From NCBI RefSeq assembly GCF_030247185.1, contig NC_080572.1, forward strand, positions 39,099,383 to 39,163,382: a stretch of DNA of 64,000 nt, in the 5' to 3' direction. Source of the DNA: Malaya genurostris. Lineage: Eukaryota; Arthropoda; Insecta; Diptera; Culicidae. The position numbers were made by a program, and so were the translations under genes. The notes under the pieces were generated by a model that was given only the letters and a program-made list of their open reading frames with translations, was not told the origin of the DNA and did no database searches. Positions 20,864 to 31,959 of this stretch are shown here, piece by piece; position 1 is the first letter of the stretch; each line of letters opens with the position of its first letter.

Positions 20864-23800
20864 CCGCACGGAACGACCGAAATCAGCATTTTCGCGAAAA
20901 ATTTAGTTGATTTGCTGATTTTAGTTAGTTATTTTTTGAGACAACTAAAAAAATCTTACTTTAGCTAATTTAGATTTTTTATTCTCATTCCCTTAATAAT
21001 AATAAAATATTTGTTGAAATGACTATTTTTTTTAGTTGAATTCACAAATTAAACGTACTGTCATTTCTTAGCTAAGGCACATTTCATTTCCATTCAACTA
21101 ATTTTTTAGTTGAATTAAAGAAATAAAATGTTGTTTTCAACCAATATGAATGGTTGAATTGGCTTCTGCAATCTGCAGCTATGTGGCGCCCTGTCACTGA
21201 AGCGGTAACACCGTAATTACTACTAGCCACTAGATGGCACAGTACTGCCGAAAAAATTTCTGACGCGGTTGTCTTTTCTATATTGGCAGGTATAAATACG
21301 ATGTTGTATTGGAGAAAAAGACATAAACGAAACATAAACATCTTTTTGAATTTTTTTCTTCTAAATCACTGTTTTCTTCATTTTCACTGAAAACTTTGAG
21401 CACTCGGAAAACAAAAACCGAATACAAGTAGTACACCGGAAGGCGTAGCCCGGAATGAGAAGATACAAAAAAACATCATTTGACGTGTACAATTAGAGTG
21501 CAACATTCGAAACTCACTTCACTGTTTCGCGTAAAAACATTATTACCCACAATCGCTTCAACTGCGCACAAATTCTGAATAAATACACTTTCCACTAACA
21601 GTTTACGTCATTTTTACATATCGGTTTAGAAATTTATATAGGGATATATCGTAACACATGCGAAAAACATCTAAACAATTTGCGAGCAGTTTCAACAAGA
21701 CTGTCCCTTTTAGCTTTTGAATGGATTGTTTTGCTTTGACACTGCTGTCCTTCAGTAATGACGGTGATAGATAAATAGAATCAAAGTTTCTGATTTTAAT
21801 AACGAAATTAGTTGTCAATGAGAATTTCCCTAGGCTTTGGATGATGAGCTACAGGGTGCGTACCCCCGCTTGGTGGATGGGGGTGGGAGTCAATTTACAC
21901 TTCGCGTATTTACAAAGTCTGACCATACCGAGATCGATCGTTAGCTTATAAATTTAAAAGATGAAAATTATTGTGTTGTCTGAATCGATCACGGAGTGGA
22001 CAGGACTAATAATGCTTGAAATTGACAATAGGTCATTAGGTGGTTTCGAGCATTCTTATGCCTGGAATTGGTCACCAATTTGAATTATTTTGATCCAGTT
22101 GGGATGAATATTAATATATCATATTCGTCCTGAGCTTGGTGAATTTAATTCTAAAAGGAGGACTATTGTTATCAGGAATAGGAGTAAATTGATATCCTAT
22201 GAACCGTTTAAGAACTTTCAAACCTTTCCGATCCGGCTCGGTATCGGTAATGTTTACAAATTGCAATGATGACGAAACTGATTAATCAAGTGTGAATACA
22301 CTCTCATATCGGGAAAGGTTTGAATGTACTTAGATTTCTCAAACTTGGACACAGATGTCACCTTCTAACTAAGAGTGTGAGATGTGTGTTACTGGAAGAG
22401 AGCGGTTCACGTGGACCATTTCATCCAATCACACCTAGTATTTCTTCACGAAATACATGTAGTTCTTGTTTCCTGGATGCGTGCTCAACACTAGAAGGCC
22501 CAACACTTAGTTTAGACCTAGACTGCTCAAAGGCAGTCAGAATGATGGAAAGAGAGAAAGTCAATAATATAAACTGTGACAGAATAAATAAAAGCTAGTG
22601 CAGTATTCCTAAGTGCATATATCGGTAAATAAAGAATTAAAAAAGTTCACAGAATTTCACGCGGTCCTTCCATTGTTTACATACTGTGACTTTCCTGGGC
22701 AATCTAGTGTTAAATGCGCATCCTTACATTATATAATTTAACAAGCTTACTAACACCTAATTTTCTTTTATTCTTATAACGAGAAAATATCAAAATAAAA
22801 GATTATAGACAAAAACGATATGGATATACTAGGATGCTACAGGAATACCAAAAGGAAATTGAAAACAAATCAAGAGCCCCAGTGAAACGACGAAACATTG
22901 GTATGTTATTGTAATAAATCTTTTGATGACATATTAACTTTTGGTAAGTCACAATATTTCTATTTTTATTATTACTTTTATTATTATCATTATTATTATT
23001 GTTGTTGTTATTGTAATATTATAAATATTTATTTCTTTATTCTTGATAAATTATCACATTGAGATATTAACAGGTTTCTCCGGCATAATAAAAAAGCGAT
23101 GCAATGGGGAAAAGGAAATGTAACGTAACTTCGACAAAGATAGAATTAATCAGAGCAGATTAGAATGGATAGTGTTAGTAGATCAAACATATCTACATCT
23201 GTTTAGGAACTTTAAAGTAATAATCGTTTGTACCGCTTCAGACATATAAGACTATTTAGGAAAGCAGGGACAAGACCGAAGCGGATACAATGCGAAATTT
23301 GCAAAGTTTCATCGACGAGGACATTTAAGACACAGAAGCAGCTGGTAAGAGGACAAAATACGAATACGACAGAGACGCACGACTCAATGATTGACTGGTT
23401 ACAGGGTGAAGCACACACTTCCTGCTCAAGTGACAAATTCTCTGGCGAACTTGCAATAGAAGATACTCGTATCTTTCGTTGCAAATTGATAGCCGCAAAG
23501 GAATCTGTCGCTTGGGTTACATGCTGGAGGATTTCCTCCTTCGTTACTAGTGTTCATTTGGGCACCATAGCCTAGTTCGTCTGGTATGGAAAGTGTGGAT
23601 CGTTGTAACCACCCCCCTCGGCCAGAGCAGCCCATAAAGGGAAAAAAAAAAAAAATTAGTTGTCAATGAGAATTTCGTGTTGGATTGAAATATTACTGGT
23701 TTGTGTCCAGAATATTCGCCAACTAAACACATTCTCTAAAAATAAGAGTTTTTTTCAGCACAGTAAATTCTAAATTTTAACTAATTTTATAGTTATTTTG

Positions 23801-23881
23801 GAAATTTTGTTGTTAAAATCAACTAATTCAAAAACAGTAATACGAATTAGGCGCAGAGCTAATTTCGGGCGTTCCGTGCGG
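20864..23881. mobile_element. CCGCACGGAACG TIR element, split by a retro-insertion
   Basis: The left end (20864-20887) is CCGCACGGAACGACCGAAAT plus CAGC; the right end (23858-23881), inverted, is CCGCACGGAACGCCCGAAAT plus TAGC. The 24-bp termini differ at two positions. Removing the insertion at 21829-23655 and one copy of its duplication leaves about 1.17 kb with many TTAGTTGAATT-type words in both arms. No coding capacity remains. No flanking target duplication is evident. Confidence 0.7.
21829..23655 (+). mobile_element. 1.8-kb poly(A)-tailed retro-insertion of unknown source
   Basis: The segment ends in an unbroken run of 14 A (23642-23655). It is bounded by a perfect 21-bp direct repeat: 21808-21828 before it and 23656-23676 after it, beginning TTAGTTGTCAATGAG. 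A long perfect duplication with a 3' A-tail is the hallmark of LINE-driven target-primed insertion. The 1827-bp insert is intronless as far as can be seen and has only short open frames: 22320-22598 (Cys/Ser-rich, 92 codons) and 23228-23575. Neither is recognised. It could be a processed copy of a cellular or long non-coding RNA, or a 5'-truncated LINE end. Confidence 0.8.
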
Positions 23882-24779
23882 GAGTCGGGTCCGAAACGAA
23901 AGTCAATAGTTTTTGTCTAAGTTTATGAAAGTTGAATTAGTCGCCTTGAAATTGAAGTAGTTATGAGCCTCATTCAGAAAAAAGTACGTTTTTGCATTAT
24001 CGCTCTAAATGACGGGTTGCAATTTAATACACACTCCGCCCTGTACCGGAACCCGAACTCGGACAAAATTTTGCATCAATTTATGAGAAAAGCATACTTT
24101 TCATTTTAATGTAATTGGTCCATCGGTTTCTAAGTAAAATCGGGTGCATTTTTGAAAATTTTTTGACGTGACTTTACTATGTAGCGCCTTTTCAAAATTC
24201 GCCCTGTGGAGGAATGGAATATCTCGAATTGTAATAAATGCAAGAACATTTTTTTTTCTCCATGCTGTTATAAATTTAATCAGCAACTTATGATACATTT
24301 TTTAACAATGTGAGATAACCATGAATAACTCAAAAATTAAGTTTTCTCAATTTTTTGGAAACCATGAGGGAAACTAATCACTGCTTACGTTTCTCGTACC
24401 CTCGACGACGGTTTTGAGGTAATCAGGCTCATATCAGTTCCGATGTTCAACTGTACGTGCATAAAAGGTAAACCATGATCGATAATCGATAATTTCTTTT
24501 AGTACTTTTGACGGAACTGGATGAACCTTCCACAAGCAGCGTGATATAAAACCTCAAAAGCTCAGGTCGAGCTCTCTTTCGCATGTATTTGAAAAGTCTG
24601 AAAAATCGGAGGGAAGTGTTAAAAAGTACTAGATTGGTCTACGTGGTTTATGAACAGTCCCTGGCGAGCAGTCGCATTCAACCAGCAGCAGCATCAACAG
24701 ATTATCAGTATTCGCACTCAGTTTCTGAATACTGGATCTGGATTCGGGAGCTGCATTTTGGATTATATTCAAAAACATA
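23882..24779. repeat. degenerate dispersed repeat
   Basis: 24020-24140 and 24370-24480 hold decayed versions of the family phrases (CCGGAACCCGAACTCGGACA, AATTGGTCCATCGGTTTC). CGTACCCTCGACGACGGTTT at 24397 recurs at 39777-39800 as CGTACCCACGACGACGGTTT. No coding content. Confidence 0.5.
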
Positions 24780-25140
24780 ATTCAGAACCTGAACTCTGAA
24801 CATCATTTCAGGTTTAAAATTTAGTTTCAGAATTTTCTTCCAGATTACAGGTTCAGAAATTAAAACTATGACTCTGGAACTGAATCCTAATTCTGTATTA
24901 TAAGGCTGGTTTCTCGACTAGATTTTATAGCTGAATTTAGATGCTTAATTTATGTTCGGGATTCGAATCCTGAATTCTCATTTATGATTTCAACTTCAGA
25001 ATTCACGAACAAAATTCAGAATATGAATTTTAGATCAGAATTCTGGAGCTAAATGTTAAATCTGAACACTGAATCTAAGTTATAGAACTGACTTCTGAAC
25101 CAGAATTCAGTTTCAGAATTTAATTCAGGAACTTGGAACC
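24780..25140. repeat. cryptic low-complexity tract of CTGAA / TTCAG words
   Basis: For about 360 bp the text is a shuffle of CAGAATTC, CTGAATTT, TTCAGAA and CTGAACTCTGAA, many being self-complementary. There is no fixed period. Coding is excluded by stops in all frames. Confidence 0.6.
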
Positions 25141-27076
25141 GGTACGTTTGACCATGATTGAAATAATTTTGAGCTGAGTTTAGAAGAATGTTTTCTGCAT
25201 TTCGCTCTAAATGACGTGTTGCAATTTCATAAACACACAATGATTCCGTAAATCGGATCCAGACAAAATTATACACTTACTTATGGAGACATAGTACCTT
25301 TCATTGCTTATGGGAACATAGTACCTTTAATTTGAATCTTAAATTTGTGAAAATTGGTCCAGCCATTTCTGAGAAACTGAAGTGATTTCCGGCTTGGAGT
25401 ACACGATCACTTTTTTCGGTACTTCCGCAATCGGGAAAGATGATCCGGTATGTCCAAAAACAGTGTTTTTAGTCATCAACTAGCCAAACCTGTTCAATTG
25501 AAGAATTATACGACTTGCTTCTGAATATGAAATATTCAGCCTGTAATTCCTGAACTGGAAGACGTATCCGTATAACTTTCTTTTCGACCTAAGTTTGTGA
25601 AAATTGGATGAGCGGTCTGTGACAAAATCTAGTCCGGGTCATTGTTCTTTTTCAAGAACCGAATTCCATAACTTCACACGGCTTCCTTAGTAAATTTTGG
25701 GAATTTTTGCTGCATTCAAGTTCTACGCGAAGAGCTCCAGGAAACCCATCTCTGAACAAACTTTTCCAAACATTCACTTTTACCGCAGTTTTTTTTTTGA
25801 CGGTGAACTGGTATTGTTTCCCAACTAGGCACGCTTTACTTGAACCAACGTCCTACAAGTTGCTTCTTCCGTGAAAAACGTTTTAAACAAATTTCGATCC
25901 TCACGCCTCCCCGCTTAACTCAAGCGTTTTTCCATATGGATTTCTGATCCTTTTTAATTCGTCCATTTGAAATCAAATGTTTCTCGATCTTTTCAATCAG
26001 GCGAAATGAATCACCACTGGATGAATTCCATTTCACATGAAATTCCCAAAATCAAAAAAAAAAGTTTAAATGGCAAATGTCTTAGAATTGTAAGAGACGT
26101 CGAGATCTGGTGTGCATGAAATTTAGAATTGAATTTTTTTTAGAAATAATCCAAGATCTAGATATTTTATGCAATTCGAAGACAAAATCGATTTCGGAAA
26201 TTTCAAGTACTCCAAACTCTTCTAACCTCCTTAGGCAATTTTCCAAGATTGAACATTTCTAAACTTTGTCCTACTCATATCCGATTTAGTTGAATCGAAT
26301 TTAGTTAGTTTATCGATAATTTCCACAAATAGAAGTCGGACGGCGTTAGATAGGGCGAACCTGGTCGTCAGTTTTGAATATCAAGTGACCCAGGAAGTGG
26401 CTCAAATGCGTTTGTCAGTTGTATTTTGTTTAAGGATATCTACGAATCGTTAGACTGTTTTGCAATATTAGACGGGTATCCCTTCTACGTAGTTTGTGTA
26501 CGCTTATAAGCGGTTCGACAGTTGGCATTCATGAGTCAAGCCATGGGAAAATAAACAAACGAATCGATGATACCAGTGTTGCGATGAGCACTAGTCAGCG
26601 ATGGAACACCACTTGGTTCTGATAAGCCTATTAGTCATAATTTTTGCAGTAATATTAGTTCGCTATTACTTTCCATGAAAACATTTTCTGATCTCAGCAT
26701 TCCGTTCAAAGATTATCAAGAGTAGATTTAATCAATGATTATCTGTCCTCATTGAGGGGGAGTAAATGCATCACATGCCAAAGTATATATTTGATTCCAA
26801 TTGAAATTGCTTTCTAGATAGACCGATAGATTTATATAATCACGTATTGTGTTCCACTCACCACCCCGTCGATACGGCCTATAACTGCCCCACAATTTGT
26901 TCGGTTTTATGCCGTAAGTGTTATCGTAAATGTGCTATGTGTGCGTTGTGATGCGAGTAGCACCCGCCACACACATGTTAGCATCTGACGATGAGCGTAG
27001 CTAAAGATTGAGATATCTCATTATTTGGTAGATCGAAAATTGTTGCCAGTTCTGGGTACTGTTGTTACCTCCCATT
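25141..27076. other. no gene seen; degenerate repeats then unique sequence
   Basis: 25240-25640 carries worn copies of the TTTGTGAAAATTGG / GAGAAACTGAAG repeat phrases. 26300-27000 is less repetitive and may be ordinary intergenic or intronic DNA. No domain found. Confidence 0.4.
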
Positions 27077-27122
27077 GCAATCAGTCCTACGGCAGCACTG
27101 CAATCAGTCCTACGGCAGCACT
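27077..27122 (+). repeat. perfect tandem duplication, 23 bp x 2
   Basis: The unit begins GCAATCAGTCCTACGG and repeats without a mismatch at 27077-27099 and 27100-27122. It lies in an open frame of 95 codons (27025-27312) that has no recognisable domain. Confidence 0.85.
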
Positions 27123-27312
27123 GTCTGTTAGCCAACTTGATTCTAATCCAATCGAATTTGTGTTTCCAAACACATTGTGCTTAAGAGCGATAGGTTATCA
27201 ATTCGTCACTGTTGTGACAAGTGCGAGAATTGGTTGTGGTGGAGACACTGTTCCAATATATCTCGAAAGAATTGAATTCATCTGTACAGGCAATGGGCTG
27301 CAGTTAATTTGA

Positions 27313-28680
27313 TTGATTTTGAGTATAAGTTGATTACTTTACTACTCCCTAGCAATATATTACTGGACGTGGTTTACAATTGCACTGCATACATTGCGTG
27401 TTGTCACTGGATTTGAATGCAATCATCCGTGAACGATTAGTCTATACTGAAAGAGTAATAAATTTCCGAATGAAGAACGCATTCGTGGCCAGTGTACTAA
27501 TTGTATTTTTAAACCAATATCATTCTATTTCATCAGTGGCCATTCTTGAGATATTTAAATATGAAATTTAAAGAATTCAAGCTATAGTTGAATGGCGTCG
27601 TTTGACCCAATCTTATTAAATTTAAAAAATCTGTATAAAATCTGTACTCTGATTCAAATCAGTATGCGAACGCTGAAATCTATACAATACAGATAAATCT
27701 GTATAGATGGCATATCTGGTTCTGCATTTTGTTTTTAGAAGGGCTAATGCCTAAATAGTAACAATTCTTTTTTTTTGTTTTTTTTTTAGTTTTCCAATTT
27801 AACTGCGCAGTAAAATTTTAAATTTAAAACGAAAGGTAACGGAAACGATCCAAAAAATTTTAAACATCGAAATGATTCCAAACTGTTTCTAAAAATATCG
27901 TGTGTTGTCTCATAGTTGGTATTAGGCACTTTTCAAGAAAAATTCTGACATTTTGAACCTGAGAGTGTAATAATGCAATATTTTGGTTGTGATTGCTGTC
28001 GCCATTGCTAATTTATGGGACGAATAAAGGACCAACGATAGGATAAATCTGAAACCTTTGAGATGAAATTAGGAGCACAGTAGTGAACATATCAGAAGTT
28101 TTTTAGCTAATTTTTTGAATATTATTTTAATTTCCAAGTAATGTGAATCAATTCCCAATGTGGAGCAAGGCGAATTAAGCAGAAATATGAAAAAATCATA
28201 GTGATTTTAGTGGCTTAATCAGGTTTTTAAGGTAACGTCCTTACAAATGCGATGAAATAGGGAGCCCTTACCCCCTAGTATTTTTTCATTTTTGAATCAT
28301 GCCAGAAGAAAGGAACTGTAACTGATTGACAAACTTCGATGTTCAGTGGAAGTGATCAGCCTCTTCATTGCTCTGACAAAATGGAAAATATCGTGTAATT
28401 TTTAAACTATGGAATATGTTAGTTATTTGATGAATCTAAATATTGTTGTTGTTATGTCGAATAAATGTGAACAGTGAATGAATAATTAATCTAGTTAATT
28501 AAACCCACCGATATAGCACACACTGGGAACAAATCAACTGTTATTCAGAGTTCAGTGATGCCAGGCCAAGTTTGTCAAATATAATCTAATAATTGATAGT
28601 AGACTCGATGAGCAAACGGAAAAAACCAACGAGAGAAAACGGGTGAGTTTCAGGAGTCTGTAGACATTCTGTAAAAGAAA
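27313..28680. other. no gene seen
   Basis: AT-rich, with a T-run at 27770-27790. No TIRs or domains recognised. Confidence 0.4.
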
Positions 28681-28726
28681 GGGTAATGTTAGAGACATAA
28701 TTGGATGACGTGAATACGAATAAACC
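28681..28726 (-). repeat. short dispersed motif shared with the mariner leader
   Basis: Read on the minus strand: TTTATTCGTATTCACGTCAT, then CCAATTATGTCTCTAACATTAC. The same 40-45 bp occurs at 34774-34816, just before the mariner frame, and at 40514-40557. Confidence 0.6.
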
Positions 28727-30857
28727 TGAAATGACATCCCAATATCGATAGTCGCAAGTACTAAAAAGATACGTGTACCAACCTTCAAAAGAACTGTTAT
28801 ATAAGAACATTCAACACAGTTTCATACTTCGTATACTGCCACAATTTCAGGAGTTTCTCCTTTCCAAATTTTGATTGATTTGATTTGATTTTTTTAGCTT
28901 TTCAACTTTGATTGTTTTTTTTTACTAAACTATTCGTTAAACATACATATTTAAAAATATTATTTCCTAAATTTTCGAGAGAACTCTTTCTTGCAAATTT
29001 ATTTTAGCTTCTAAGAATAATTTTATCTCAATAATGAATGAATGATTAATAAGGATCATCTCTCGCTTTTATTCGTTAAGTTTAGTATGTCAATAATGTA
29101 AACAGCAATCTGCTACACTGCTTTTGTGATATGATTTGATATGATTGATAATCTTACTCTTGATAACCGATAGTAAATCTTCAGTTGGGTTGCACGTCAC
29201 ACTTTGAACTATTACAATAGAAATCAATGATTTTTCCCGGTAAACTTATTTGAATATATTGGTTTGAAAGTAAGTTTCAAAATAGTTTTTCGCGTTTTTT
29301 GTTCATTTTTTGTTCTATAATTGATCAATCGGTCGATATATTATGAATCCATAGTAAAGGCGAATGTGGAAAAATTGACAAATGAATGATGTGCCGAATC
29401 TCCTGAGGTTATCGAGTTGATGTCCATACTTATTTTTTTAAACTTGCTCACTACCAACAGTGAAGATAATGAAGGAGGTAGACTAATTAGCAATTGAAAC
29501 TGAACAAGCAAAACTTCAAGTGACTAGGTACGGTTATTCAATTGACGATGAATTCTGGGAGCTTCATTTGTGTATGGCAACAAAAGTCGAATGGATATAC
29601 TAACAATCAATGGCCATAAATTTCATTTTCATCTAATAAAATTCTATTGAAATGAAGTTTCTATATCTCTCGATACGTAATTTTACCTGTTTTTTTTAAG
29701 TGTATACAAATTGAACAAGTTTGGTACAAATTCCAATAGTTCTCAGTTCGGTTAAGCTATCTGAGAAAATGAAGTGAGTTCCACTATTTCCGGTACGTTC
29801 CAAGTATAACTGCCCCATATATAAAGCATATTACGTAGTATATGGGACAAATATGCATAGAACGACAGTATAGACGAAGTCGGTTCGTTTGAGCAGCAAC
29901 TAACAATACCTACAAATTGGAACAGTTTTCTTGAGCCCAATTAGGATATTTTCTCAAGTTTTTGGCATCGTCGCTCTAAACGATGATTTGAAATCAGCCA
30001 TCTCTAAGAAATATTATCTCAGCCATCTCTGAGCAAAGCTAGTGCCACATACACACACCGACATTACTCAAGTTCGTCGACTGTCTCGATTTTTTTTTGT
30101 GTCACTGAAGAACAAATTTTGCTAGTCGATTTCTCATGTAATAACCTGTCTATACTCGATCAGAGAACCATATCTGAATTGTATTGAAATTGTAATCGTT
30201 TTGAAATTTATACCAAAAAAAAGACATAATTAAGATGTACAGTTTTGCACTCCATAGATAATTAGGTGTAAATTATACCAAAATTTGATTTATCAGTGGT
30301 GTTATTTATTTATATATGAAACTATGAATGAAAAATTTTGTTTTTCAAATATTATAGCGAAATTATTATTAGAAAAAGAAAAAAAAGCAAATGAACTGCA
30401 ATCTTACAGTACACAATTGCAAACCAATTGAGATATAACAATATTATTTCACATAAAAATAGTCTTAGATATAATCACATCAGTCTTGGATAAAATCACA
30501 TCAGGCGATACAAATTTTTGATGTAAAATCTTGATATTTTAACAACTATCCATAGGGAATTTATATCAAATTCGGATGGGTTTTGTGTTGTTTATAAAAT
30601 CAAAATTTGATACAATTTTGATAATCACATCTGATCGGGTATGGGAAATTCCAAACAAAATTGAAGGGGTTTTTATTTTTAATTTATTTTTTTCCAGATT
30701 TTTTTTATGTCGAAGAAACTTGTGTTTTATTTTTAGAGTGCCCGATTAAGCTTCTGCTATATAGAATTCTGTTACTGCTTTCATAAAGAACTAAGAGTTT
30801 TCGAGTCACAAGAATTAGAAGAAACTGCCTGCACTAAATACATTTGCCATTCTTAAA
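28727..30857. other. AT-rich, no gene seen; decayed repeat at 29700-30090
   Basis: 29735-29800 (GTTCGGTTAAGCTATCTGAG, TTCCACTATTTCCGG) and 30030-30075 (CACATACACACACCGAC, AGTTCGTCGACTG) are remnants of the TIR element that is intact at 59242-60110. The rest is A/T-rich with no coding signal. Confidence 0.4.
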
Positions 30858-31085
30858 AATCTTGAGTCGACTTTTGAACCGAGGCTCCGAGAACGTCATA
30901 TACCATTTGAATCAGCAAGATCCCAAAATGCATGCGTGTATGTGACAAAAATATGCACTCACTTCTTTCCGAAATGCCTGAACCGCTTTTCACAAACTCA
31001 CTATTGCATCAATTTTTTGTTAAATTTCTTATGGATCCTGCTTCCGATTCCGGAATTACAGGGTTATAAAATAGTAACAAAGTTC
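30858..31085 (-). repeat. dispersed TIR-element fragment (150-bp-unit family)
   Basis: GAGTCGACTTTTGAACCGAG, TATACCATTTGAATCAGC, a GTGTATGTGACAAAAATATG link and ATTCCGGAATTACAGGG occur in the order seen at 45270-45520. Minus orientation relative to 39040-39650. Confidence 0.65.
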
Positions 31086-31955
31086 CTCTTGTTCACAGGC
31101 AGTGCAGTAAAACTTCATTCAATCCAATTGAAATCGAATGTGAAACACACTGATGTTCTCTCTACTGCAGTAAACTTCACACTCAGACACACACAACGTT
31201 CGCTGACGTACCGAACCGGCAGCATTCTGTTCTGCAATCGAATCAAAGGTCTTGTAAATTGATGACTACACAAACTCACATCGGATGAACCGGTATCAAT
31301 TTTTGAAGATTTTATATCAAATAAATTTCCAACAGGCGACGTCTTCATCGTTGATTTACTACACGCTATTTGTTTCAATAAAGAACCGAACCACAAGACT
31401 CGTAGTCACTCTTTTCTATCTTTTTGAATATTGCAATTTACTATCACAGAACTATATCAGATTCTCTCGAGAGTAATAAATTTGTCGCTCTTCTGTCTTG
31501 CTAAGAAGATTGTACGACTGGAATAAAAAAAGCATTCAATCGTCGTCTTGCGATTCTCACCTAGGGATACTAAACTGTCGCTATTGTGTCGCAACACAGT
31601 TGGTAAATAAGTCAATGATATTGTTAAAACAAAGATAGCCCGTGATTGTTTCCCATCGAGACAATGTACAAATAAGAGAAGAGACCTATCAGTACTACCT
31701 ACTCGTGAGAATTACACTGACACAGATCAATGTCTAATAGTATACTGGTCGGTGCAGACGAGGATGCAGCTGAACACATTGTCTAATGCATTCATGATGC
31801 GTCCACTGGGAGCCGCTTCATATAAGGGTAATCTAGGATAACGCACCATCCTAAAATCGCTATTTCCTGTTTCTTTTTGGGATGCTTTATTCATCTTGTG
31901 ATTTGGAAAGTGTGTAAGGCTATTATTATCATGTCAAACACGTAGTTTTGCTTCA
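31086..31955. other. no gene seen
   Basis: Open frames up to 108 codons at 30936-31262 and 31115-31396 overlap on opposite strands and have no domain. No TIRs or tails recognised. Confidence 0.4.
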
Positions 31956-31959
31956 TCCG

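Noticed and set aside
22320..22598. 92-codon Cys/Ser-rich frame as a secreted peptide
   Set aside because: No signal peptide, no regular cysteine spacing, and it lies within a retro-insertion of unknown source.
31115..31396. 93-codon minus-strand frame
   Set aside because: Overlaps an opposite-strand frame, no domain, no conserved neighbours.
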